Positions 1 through 5,859 of a stretch of 7,875 nucleotides of DNA are shown piece after piece. A program made the translations under genes and the position numbers. The notes under the pieces are model-generated. The model did not search any database. It had not been told where the DNA came from and saw nothing but the letters and a program-made list of their open reading frames with translations. The DNA is from Bdellovibrionales bacterium (GTDB taxonomy: Bacteria > Bdellovibrionota > UBA1018): NCBI GenBank assembly GCA_018968995.1, contig JAGWZD010000086.1:1-7875 (forward strand), in the 5' to 3' direction. Numbering within the stretch: position 1 is the first letter of the stretch; the number at the start of each line of letters is the position of its first letter.

Positions 1-239
1 CCAGAAAGCTTTTGCTCGGAATAGCGGCTATCGCCATCCACCCTAAAAACCGCTCGCCCCAGATCTCGCGTGATCGATAGAGCAAGATGGGTTTTTCCAA
101 CACCCACAGGACCCTCAAGAAGAAGGTTGCGACGAGCCAACACGCAGGCCCGAATCTTCTCGAGCTCCTCATCACGTCCCACCAAGAAAGCACCTGCTGC
201 CACTTTCTTATTCTTCTGCTTTAGAGACTTCTTACTCAT
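1..239 (-). CDS. MoxR-like AAA+ ATPase, N-terminal part (runs off left edge)
   Basis: Translating the minus strand from the ATG at 237-239 gives 79 complete codons, open to the window edge. The first dozen residues are very lysine-rich (MSKKSLKQKNKK). They are followed by an LVGRDEELEKIR segment typical of the start of an AAA+ module, then a Walker A loop GPVGVGKT at residues 43-50. After that comes FRVDGDSRYSEQKLSG at about 65-80, which resembles MoxR/RavA-type ATPases. Walker B, the sensors and the arginine finger lie beyond the edge. The start codon overlaps the kamE stop (ATGA, 236-239), so translation is probably coupled to kamE. MoxR-family ATPases usually work with a VWA-domain partner to insert or remove cofactors from enzymes; a VWA gene just beyond the edge would fit. 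A role as reactivase of the B12 aminomutase is inference from position only. Membership of the AAA+ superfamily is secure; the MoxR subfamily is likely. Confidence 0.8.
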   Translation of the reverse strand, partial: MSKKSLKQKNKKVAAGAFLVGRDEELEKIRACVLARRNLLLEGPVGVGKTHLALSITRDLGRAVFRVDGDSRYSEQKLS

Positions 240-1114
240 CGCTTAGACTTTGCCTGACGCTTCCCAGATTTTGCAATGCGAGATTTAGTGCGGGTCGGCC
301 GAACCTTCGATTTTGCTCGCTGTGGCGCCTCTTCCCGTTGCTCCTTCGAGACGCCTTGAGACTGCCGACGAAGAAACTCTTCAACAATATATGAGGCCAC
401 ATCTGAAGGCTTGGTTCCAACGCCAAAGCCCGCATCGAAACCGCACTCTAACGCCAGCGGATGAGTCACACGCGGACCGCCGGCAACAAAGACCATCTTC
501 TCGAGTAGCCCCATTTGCCGAGCTCGGTTCATCAAATCCTTCATGTCTCTCATATGAATATTATGTTGAGTGACCACCTTAGAGACAAGAACGGCGTCTG
601 CCTGCTCGGCAAGTGCTCTCTTAAGTAACTCATCGTTCAAAACCTGAGCTCCAAGATTTCGAGCATCAATCCACTGATAGCGCTCGAGCCCATAGTCACC
701 AGCAAAGCCCTTCATATTCATGATCGCATCGATGCCCACCGTATGCGCGTCGTAACCAGTGCAGGCGCCTATGACCACGAGTTTTCTGCCAATCTTCGTC
801 TTAATCAGCTCGTCGATCTCCTCGCGTGAGCGCTTCTCCGCGTCGACCTTCACAACGTGAATCTTGGTAAAGTCCACCGTGTGTTTGAGGTTTCCGTAGA
901 TCACAAACAAGGAAAAACCATCCGCCGCCTTTTCCATCGTCGCCACTTTGATATGATCAAGACCCATTTTTTCGCAAAACTGAATGGCCGCCTCTCTGGC
1001 CTCGGGACTAGGCTCAACGGGTATTGTAAAGCAAACCTGCAGGGTTCCGTCCCCCATGATGTCGCCATAGGGCTTGAGCTTCTTTAAATCTACTTGCGCA
1101 GTTTTTTGAGTCAT
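236..1114 (-). CDS. kamE: Lysine 5,6-aminomutase beta subunit (B12-binding)
   Basis: This is the small subunit of D-lysine/beta-lysine 5,6-aminomutase. It carries adenosylcobalamin and the lysine that tethers PLP. With the start at 1114 the protein has 292 residues. An N-terminal dimerisation/swivel region is followed by a Rossmann-type B12 domain. The base-off motif is D122-A-H124-T-V-G127. K135 lies 11 residues after H124, the same spacing as His133/Lys144 of the clostridial enzyme as I recall it. VLVSK (176-180) and the AGG loop (211-213) complete the B12 fold. The ATG at 1114 has GAGGAA seven bases upstream; an ATG at 1138 lies inside the end of kamD and has no ribosome site. The gap from the kamD stop is 10 nt. 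Clostridial KamE is about 262 residues, so the extra length is mainly a basic tail: residues 266-292 contain 13 Lys/Arg. The stop overlaps the next gene by 4 nt. Confidence 0.95.
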   Translation of the reverse strand: MTQKTAQVDLKKLKPYGDIMGDGTLQVCFTIPVEPSPEAREAAIQFCEKMGLDHIKVATMEKAADGFSLFVIYGNLKHTVDFTKIHVVKVDAEKRSREEIDELIKTKIGRKLVVIGACTGYDAHTVGIDAIMNMKGFAGDYGLERYQWIDARNLGAQVLNDELLKRALAEQADAVLVSKVVTQHNIHMRDMKDLMNRARQMGLLEKMVFVAGGPRVTHPLALECGFDAGFGVGTKPSDVASYIVEEFLRRQSQGVSKEQREEAPQRAKSKVRPTRTKSRIAKSGKRQAKSKR

Positions 1115-1124
1115 CGCCGTTTCC

Positions 1125-2690
1125 TCAAAGCAGATCAAAAAACGGGTTAAGATACTGTTGATCGCGACGAATCACGCCGTCGTGCCCTTTGCCGCCCTCT
1201 TCTCGCCGGCTCACCTCGGCAAAAGCGCGCTCCTCAATCGCCCTAAAAAGACCCTTTTTATTGATCATTTCCAGATGGGCAACGGTGTCGTCGAGCACCT
1301 TCTCCGCCCACTTCTCGATCACCCCATTCGGCTGGTAGGTGATCTCTTTTCCGAGGTCCCTCGCCCCGTTAAAGATATATTTGGCGTTTTTTATGCTCAT
1401 CCATCGGTCCTGCAAAAGAGGAGTGTGCATGGCTTCTGTTGGCATTCCCAAAAGCTGGATTGTTTGCCCGGTAAGTACGCCAACAAAGTTGAACATCGCA
1501 TCCATGAGGTGGCTGTAAAAAATGTCGCCGCATTTGTGTCTGGTCGGCGGCATAAACTTTATGGGAGACGACGGAAAAATATCTCGAGTCATTTGGGCCC
1601 TGGCGATCTCTAAAAGAAAAACGTTCGGGTGAGCCGGATCCATCTCTTGTGCATGTCCAAGCCCCATCAGGTCTTCAGTCATTCGAGCATTTAAAGCGAA
1701 TCGCTCGTTAATAAACTGGGATGCTAGAACCTGATGACCATTTTCAATAGCATCCGCGGTAGTCAGGTAGTTGTCTTCGCCAGTGTGAATTACAATTCGA
1801 GAAAGTGCGATAATCCTTCTCGAAAAATGCTGATCAATGAGAGTGCGCTTCATGTTGATGTCGCGAAATAAGATTCCATACATCGCGTCGTTTAACAAAA
1901 AGTCGAGCCTCTCCATTGCTCCAAGGGCGGCAATTTCGGGCATACAAAGCCCAGAGCAATAGTTGGTAAGACGAATATAGCGACCAAGCCTCTGACCCTC
2001 CTCGTCGAGTGCCTTTCTCATGATTCGAAAGTTTTCCTGGGTGGCGTATGTACCGCCAAACCCCTCGGTGGTCGCGCCATGCGGCACATAATCCAACAAG
2101 GACTGGGCCGTGCTGCGAATGACGGCAATCGCATCTGCTCCAGCTTGTGCAGCTGCCTTGGCTTGAATCACGTCTTCAAAAATATTTCCTGTTGCGACGA
2201 TAACGTAAAGCAGCGGACCATTTCTTCCAGTTGGATCGAATGGGTCCTTCAGGTCTGCCCGATAGGCGTCTCGTTTTTCTCGAGATTGTATCAGCCTCTC
2301 AACCGCACCCTTACAGAGTTCGTGTGCCTTTTGGGCGATTTCGCTCGCCGGGGCCTGGCTTAGCGCAGAGAGCTTAATTTTTCGGCGGGCAACTTGCGAG
2401 GAAAGTTCGGACGGCGTCATTTTCGTCCGAATCATTCCATTCACAAACCACTTGAGAGCGCCACGACCAAGAACGCCTTCATGAAGCAGGTCCTGAATGA
2501 TAATATTCACCTCAGGAACAACCTGTTTTTCTTGCTGTACCGCGCCCTCAACTCCAATAAGTCGCAGACTCGCGCGCTCGATAGCCACCGTCGTGTGAGT
2601 GTTGATCAGACCCTCTACGGGACTTGATATTTTATTTGCAAGCTCGCGACAGTGACTGATTTTTTTGGGGTCGAGATGAAGATGTGCCAT
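1125..2690 (-). CDS. kamD: Lysine 5,6-aminomutase alpha subunit (TIM barrel)
   Basis: This is the large subunit of the adenosylcobalamin/PLP-dependent aminomutase, which moves the terminal amino group of beta-lysine to C5. The 521 residues match the family length of about 515-520. Residues described around PLP and substrate in the clostridial enzyme (Arg184, Ser189, Ser238, Tyr263, Arg268, Asp298, Asn299, Lys370, from memory) all fall at a constant +8 offset here: R192, S197, S246, Y271, R276, D306, N307, K378. The conserved blocks GATTEGFGGTYATQENF (205-221) and NYCSGLCMPEIAALGA (243-258) are intact. The enzyme should therefore be catalytically competent. The ATG at 2690 has AGGGAG seven bases upstream and lies 18 nt after the kdd stop. 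kamE follows after 10 nt, with its ribosome site overlapping this gene's TGA, so a 1:1 complex is made from one message. No KamA (lysine 2,3-aminomutase) is visible; it is presumably encoded elsewhere. Confidence 0.96.
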   Translation of the reverse strand: MAHLHLDPKKISHCRELANKISSPVEGLINTHTTVAIERASLRLIGVEGAVQQEKQVVPEVNIIIQDLLHEGVLGRGALKWFVNGMIRTKMTPSELSSQVARRKIKLSALSQAPASEIAQKAHELCKGAVERLIQSREKRDAYRADLKDPFDPTGRNGPLLYVIVATGNIFEDVIQAKAAAQAGADAIAVIRSTAQSLLDYVPHGATTEGFGGTYATQENFRIMRKALDEEGQRLGRYIRLTNYCSGLCMPEIAALGAMERLDFLLNDAMYGILFRDINMKRTLIDQHFSRRIIALSRIVIHTGEDNYLTTADAIENGHQVLASQFINERFALNARMTEDLMGLGHAQEMDPAHPNVFLLEIARAQMTRDIFPSSPIKFMPPTRHKCGDIFYSHLMDAMFNFVGVLTGQTIQLLGMPTEAMHTPLLQDRWMSIKNAKYIFNGARDLGKEITYQPNGVIEKWAEKVLDDTVAHLEMINKKGLFRAIEERAFAEVSRREEGGKGHDGVIRRDQQYLNPFFDLL

Positions 2691-2708
2691 ATTCAGACTC
2701 CCTACTTC

Positions 2709-3746
2709 CTAAGTGTAAATCTCGGTAAAAAGTCGACGAAGCTCTTCGCTCTCGCGCAAAAGCTCGAGTGAAAGCTCGGCGTGCCCCGCTGCGTATCCAT
2801 TACCGATCCATAGATCGACATCAGCGCCCACCCCTTCGGCACCAAGGGCAGCGCGAGTAAAACTGGTGGCCATACTAAAGAAATAAACTGAGCCTCGGTT
2901 TCTACAGGACAAGATGCACGACATTTCTGTTTCCGGAATGTTAGTAACATTGATCACCAGGTCGGCCATTTTTCCGTTGGTGCACTTCGCCACACTTTGC
3001 ATGATCTCAACGCCATTTCGAGCGTCCCCTTGAATCACCTCGTCCACAAACGAAAGCGAACGCAGCCTCCGAATGGCTTCGTCAGAATAGTCGATAGCTA
3101 TTGTTTTAGTGTTCTTCTTTTTGGCCTCATAAAGACACAAGACACCGGATTTGCCGCCTCCACCAACCACAACCACGGTGTCTCCGTCGCGAACCAGCCT
3201 GCGAGTCTGCGCAGGGGCTCCTGCAACGTCGAGCACCGCCAGCGCTACCGTTTCGGGAATATCTTCAGGCAGCCGCGCGAAAAGTCCTGAAGAAAACAAA
3301 ATCGCATGTGCTTCAACATCCACCCGGTCAATCGAAGCGTGAATTTTTTTGATCCTTTTGATCTCCAGCGGAGTTAACGACAGTGAGACCAGGGTCGCGA
3401 TCCGATCTCCAACTCGCACGGGCTTTTGCTTAATGGGAAACTCGGGTCCGATTTGCTTCACCGTTCCAATGAGCATACCGCCAGAGCCGGTCACTGGGTT
3501 ATGATGTTTGCCACGTCGCCGAACAAGCTCAAGAATGTGAGATTCAATGCGCGATAGATCTCCAGAGCACGCCGAAGAAATTTGATGAAAACTTGCCGAG
3601 TCAACATTGAGGCTCTCCACCTCAATCAGCAGCTCATCTCGAGCGATAGGAAGTGAAGGGTCGAGCTTTTCCGCCTGCTGCGGAAGCTGCCCCCTTGTTC
3701 CCCCTAAAACTCTTTGCAACCCCAGATGATCTGCCGGCCGAAACAT
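2709..3746 (-). CDS. kdd: L-erythro-3,5-diaminohexanoate dehydrogenase
   Basis: This enzyme follows the aminomutase: NAD(P)-dependent oxidative deamination of 3,5-diaminohexanoate to 3-keto-5-aminohexanoate plus ammonia, in the cytoplasm. From the ATG at 3746 it has 345 residues, near the family norm of about 340-350. The architecture is medium-chain-dehydrogenase-like. An N-terminal catalytic-type domain holds SGGMLIGTV (88-96) and VGDRIATLVSLSLTPLEI (112-129). A Rossmann domain has VVVVGGGGKSG (191-201), an acidic D219 at the end of the second strand, and the late motif FFSMATSFTRAALGAEG (289-305). The assignment rests on these motifs and on the order kdd-kamD-kamE. The start is not certain. 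The ATG at 3746 has a weak GAG six bases upstream and AGGGG eleven bases upstream. A GTG at 3791 would add 15 residues but has no ribosome site and little family-like sequence. It is probably the first gene of the minus-strand operon. Confidence 0.92.
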   Translation of the reverse strand: MFRPADHLGLQRVLGGTRGQLPQQAEKLDPSLPIARDELLIEVESLNVDSASFHQISSACSGDLSRIESHILELVRRRGKHHNPVTGSGGMLIGTVKQIGPEFPIKQKPVRVGDRIATLVSLSLTPLEIKRIKKIHASIDRVDVEAHAILFSSGLFARLPEDIPETVALAVLDVAGAPAQTRRLVRDGDTVVVVGGGGKSGVLCLYEAKKKNTKTIAIDYSDEAIRRLRSLSFVDEVIQGDARNGVEIMQSVAKCTNGKMADLVINVTNIPETEMSCILSCRNRGSVYFFSMATSFTRAALGAEGVGADVDLWIGNGYAAGHAELSLELLRESEELRRLFTEIYT

Positions 3747-3972
3747 TTGAATCTCTACCCCTGTAAACCGATTTGACACCCGGGTGAGCACTAACCAGCG
3801 TGCTGGCTGATGAGCCCCCGCTGCCCTCTCCCGACTCGTTTTCGCGCAACATTTAGGTACCTGATTTGCCTGCGCTTTTCACCTGATCTCTTTCGGGGCC
3901 CTGGACCCGGCCGGTTGGCCCAAGCATTGCTTTGATGCTGTGCATAGAGAATTTTTTGAGGAGAGAGAAGCC
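3747..3972. promoter_or_regulatory. Divergent intergenic region between kdd and the exported-protein gene
   Basis: These 226 bases separate two divergently transcribed genes, so promoters for both the lysine operon (minus) and the exported protein (plus) should lie here. I could not find a convincing -35/-10 pair on either strand. What is visible: a direct repeat ACCTGAT (3859-3865 and 3881-3887), an AGGTACCT palindrome (3855-3862) overlapping its first copy, an inverted repeat CCAGC-GT-GCTGG (3795-3806) in the kdd leader, and a GC-rich patch (3895-3921) with three GGCC copies and a CCGGCCGG palindrome. A strong ribosome site GAGGAGAG (3958-3965) serves the plus-strand gene. No reading frame or RNA gene in the gap is supported. 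Confidence 0.5.
3859..3887. repeat. Direct repeat ACCTGAT, two copies 22 bp apart
   Basis: ACCTGAT occurs at 3859-3865 and again at 3881-3887. The start-to-start distance is 22 bp, about two helical turns, so the copies face the same side of the DNA. The first copy overlaps the perfect 8-bp palindrome AGGTACCT (3855-3862). The position between two divergent genes would suit a regulator site. A seven-base repeat can arise by chance, so the functional reading is tentative. Confidence 0.3.
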
Positions 3973-5370
3973 ATGTCCCTAATCCGTAACAATACCCGCT
4001 GGACCCTGTCTTTTGCCGCATTTGCACTGATTTTTGCCCCAAAACTAGGGATGGCCTCCGCAGGAGACCCCCACGACCTCAGCCTAGAGGAAGCGAAGTC
4101 GATTTTCTCAGACCACTTTGGCGCTGACGCTGACATGGAGAAGGGCTCAGTTCGGCTGAAGGGGTTTGTCTACAAGGCCTGCCTTGACCACCTGGAAGTC
4201 CGCTCTAGAAAATCCACAGGACGCGCCGACTTTGTGATTCGCGACATGGGTGGGCTCTCCTCATGCGTTGCCGAACAGAAAAAGCTTTTCCCCGATGCTC
4301 GGTACGGAAATGAACAGGTTTTTGCTCGCCTTTCGCAACTGAAGCAGTCTGAAATTTTATCTGAGGGAAAAGATCTCGAAGTAGGTTTTGCCTGGGAAGA
4401 CACTAACGTGGACCCACCGAAGCTAGAGAGTCGCTCGTTTGCCGAGCCTATTCGCTTTGTATCTGAGGCAACCCGTCGTCGAGAAGAAATGAAATCAGAA
4501 GCGGCCGAACTCGAACGACAGCTAGAACAGTGCGAAGATGTCGCCCGGAACTCTCGCGGAACAGACCAGAAGGATCTCGAAGCCCTTTCGGCTCTGAACA
4601 TTCTTGTCCGTCACGGCCGAATCGAGGACGATGAAGCGGACTCTCTCCGTAAGGGAATCGGTGAAGAGCGCCTGCGTCGCCTACGAGAACAAGCCTCTCG
4701 CGCAAAGGCCGAAGACTATGCCTCCATTGATGAGGGACTTTCGCAGTGGGCCTCTAAGTTCGCCAACGGCGACCGAAGCCAACAAGACTCTATTGCTCAG
4801 ATCCGAATGGACCTTGCAGAAAAGATGTCTCGCAGCAATCCGTCCTCGATTGAGACAACCCAGGCAGCCCTTTACGCTCTTGAAGAGCTCGCCGAGTCTA
4901 GCGAGGTCTCTGACGCAAAAAAGGAATTCGCTGCCTCTCGGGCTGAGGTGGCGCGTGGAAATGCCCTGGCTGCTCAGCTCATTTCGTCTGCTCTCGCTCA
5001 AGCGACCGTTATGCCGATGGGTGGACAACCGTTCCAACTTCAGCACCTGATTTCGATGCAGCCCGAATTTCAAGGGTTCGTTCAGAATCTGCAACGGGAA
5101 ATGACTGACGCATGCACCCAGGCAAATCGCAGTCGAGGAAGAGATAAGTCCGCCGTCGCCCGCTGCCAGAAGGCTCAAAGCTCACTCGCAAGCGAGCCTC
5201 AACGAATTCTTGGAATCGCCGCCCAGGAGGTGGCGCGCGGAATGGCGGCAATGGCCCCACAGCAACCTCAACCCGGTGGCTACCCCCAACAAAATCAAGG
5301 TCCAAATACGGTCCCCTACCCGTATAACGGAATGCCGCAACAACAGCTCCAGTCGGCCCTCCCCAGATAA
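3973..5370 (+). CDS. Exported helix-rich protein of unknown function with Q/P-rich tail
   Basis: I do not recognise a family. The ATG at 3973 is preceded by GAGGAGAG with seven bases of spacing, giving 465 residues; an in-frame ATG at 3940 lacks this. Residues 1-30 form a clear Sec signal peptide: basic N-region with R5 and R9, hydrophobic core TLSFAAFALIFAP, and an ASA cleavage site before G31. The mature protein is highly charged and helix-rich. Residues 163-250 (Glu/Arg-heavy, for example RRREEMKSEAAELERQLEQ) look like coiled coil. Residues 291-345 form Ala/Glu-rich helices. The last 37 residues or so (429-465) are a disordered Gln/Pro/Gly tail with PYPY. Five cysteines are present (C70, C98, C187, C381, C398); C70-C98 and C381-C398 could form periplasmic disulphides, leaving C187 unpaired. 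With no later membrane span or lipobox, a periplasmic or secreted location is inferred. It is monocistronic: divergent from kdd and followed 24 nt later by a strong terminator. Confidence 0.85.
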   Translation: MSLIRNNTRWTLSFAAFALIFAPKLGMASAGDPHDLSLEEAKSIFSDHFGADADMEKGSVRLKGFVYKACLDHLEVRSRKSTGRADFVIRDMGGLSSCVAEQKKLFPDARYGNEQVFARLSQLKQSEILSEGKDLEVGFAWEDTNVDPPKLESRSFAEPIRFVSEATRRREEMKSEAAELERQLEQCEDVARNSRGTDQKDLEALSALNILVRHGRIEDDEADSLRKGIGEERLRRLREQASRAKAEDYASIDEGLSQWASKFANGDRSQQDSIAQIRMDLAEKMSRSNPSSIETTQAALYALEELAESSEVSDAKKEFAASRAEVARGNALAAQLISSALAQATVMPMGGQPFQLQHLISMQPEFQGFVQNLQREMTDACTQANRSRGRDKSAVARCQKAQSSLASEPQRILGIAAQEVARGMAAMAPQQPQPGGYPQQNQGPNTVPYPYNGMPQQQLQSALPR

Positions 5371-5393
5371 GTCAACCCCTTGTTACGGCACTA

Positions 5394-5430
5394 GAAACCG
5401 GAATGGGAAACCATTCCGGTTTCACTTTTT
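5394..5430 (+). terminator. Strong intrinsic terminator after the exported-protein gene
   Basis: A perfect 13-bp stem (5394-5406 with 5411-5423) is closed by a GAAA tetraloop (5407-5410) and followed by ACTTTTTGTTTG, whose T run is at 5426-5430. It starts 24 nt after the TAA of the upstream gene. There is no A run before the stem, so it should work only on plus-strand transcripts. It isolates the cold-shock gene from upstream transcription. Confidence 0.93.
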
Positions 5431-5568
5431 GTTTGACGCGGGAGCAGACGGCCGCTAGTTCTGTCCACGTTGCTGATTCGTCGAATTCGGCTTGGAGCCC
5501 CAACCAAAATGTTTTGGATAAGGCGCCAAAGAAAGATTCGATCTTTTTTCTCAATAGGGGGTGTTTGA
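5431..5568 (+). promoter_or_regulatory. Leader and presumed promoter region of the cold-shock gene
   Basis: This 138-base stretch lies between the upstream terminator and the csp start, so the csp promoter must lie here. A weak candidate pairs TTGGAG (5492-5497) with TGGATA (5515-5520) across 17 bp. TTGACG (5433-5438) is a better -35 but has no good -10 partner. A perfect inverted repeat CCAAAA-TG-TTTTGG (5504-5517) overlaps the candidate -10. Closer to the gene, AAGAAAGAT and ATCTTTTTT (5529-5537 and 5541-5549, one G-U pair, TCG loop) can form an A/U-rich hairpin ending six bases before the ribosome site TAGGGGG (5556-5561). Such leaders are common in cold-shock genes, where RNA folding responds to temperature. 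Function here is inferred. Confidence 0.45.
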
Positions 5569-5775
5569 ATGGCAACAGGTTTGGTGAAGTGGTTCAATGA
5601 CAGCAAAGGTTTTGGTTTCATTCAGGCGGATGGAAACGAGCGCGATGTGTTCGTTCACTACACCGCGATTACGGGCGACGGGTTCAAGACTCTCGCCGAA
5701 GGTCAGCGGGTGGATTTTGAGCTGATTGATGGCCCGAAAGGTCCACAAGCTTCAAACGTCACCAAGTCAAACTGA
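5569..5775 (+). CDS. csp: Cold-shock domain protein (CspA family)
   Basis: This 68-residue single-domain protein is a five-stranded OB-fold that binds single-stranded RNA and DNA as an RNA chaperone in the cytoplasm. The family signature is complete: [15 protein letters not shown] (4-18) contains RNP1 (KGFGFI), and DVFVHY (26-31) is RNP2, with Tyr where Phe is usual. [10 protein letters not shown] (44-53) and GPQASNV (58-64) finish the fold. The length is normal. The ATG has TAGGGGG seven bases upstream, close to an ideal anti-16S match, suggesting high expression. It is flanked by terminators on both sides and is therefore a one-gene unit. Whether it is cold-induced or constitutive cannot be told from the protein. 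The exact csp paralogue is not resolvable. Confidence 0.97.
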   Translation: MATGLVKWFNDSKGFGFIQADGNERDVFVHYTAITGDGFKTLAEGQRVDFELIDGPKGPQASNVTKSN

Positions 5776-5808
5776 CTTCTGTCATTTGACCAAATCTGAA
5801 AAGGTTTG

Positions 5809-5836
5809 AAAGGGCGCTCGAAAGAGCGCCCTTTTT
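5809..5836 (+). terminator. Intrinsic terminator after csp, possibly bidirectional
   Basis: An 11-bp perfect stem (5809-5819 with 5824-5834), GC-rich in its upper part, has a GAAA loop (5820-5823) and runs into TTTTT then ATTT. It begins 33 nt after the csp stop. The lower stem is A/T, so read from the minus strand the hairpin is followed by TTTC and could also help end the ast transcript, whose last stop is at 5860. The convergent arrangement supports a shared terminator. Confidence 0.9.
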
Positions 5837-5859
5837 ATTTGTAGACCGTTCATTTCCGG

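Noticed and set aside
236..1138. Longer kamE start at 1138
   Set aside because: It lies within the end of kamD, lacks a ribosome site, and adds eight residues (MICFEETA) with no family resemblance. The ATG at 1114 has GAGGAA at ideal spacing.
1158..1613. 151-codon plus-strand frame opposite kamD
   Set aside because: The opposite strand encodes a fully conserved aminomutase subunit, and this frame shows no motif.
3895..3921. GC-rich patch with three GGCC copies and CCGGCCGG, considered as a terminator or tRNA remnant
   Set aside because: There is no stable single stem with a T run and no tRNA-like arms. The divergent gene arrangement makes a terminator unnecessary here.
3879..4136. Minus-strand frames (3879-4136 and 3791-4042) extending from the exported-protein gene into the intergenic gap
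   Set aside because: They overlap the signal-peptide region of the exported protein, have no ribosome site and composition unlike a real protein.
4604..5050. 148-codon frame inside the exported-protein gene, same strand, shifted
   Set aside because: It lies wholly within a gene that has a strong ribosome site and signal peptide, has no ribosome site of its own and no recognisable motif. Codon bias of the host gene explains the open frame.
4681..5178. 165-codon antisense frame opposite the exported-protein gene
   Set aside because: No ribosome site or domain is visible. Long antisense frames are expected opposite genes with few TTA/CTA/TCA codons.
5433..5461. TTGACG followed by TAGTTC as csp promoter
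   Set aside because: The -35 is good but the -10 at 17 bp matches the consensus poorly, and TTGACG directly abuts the terminator T run.
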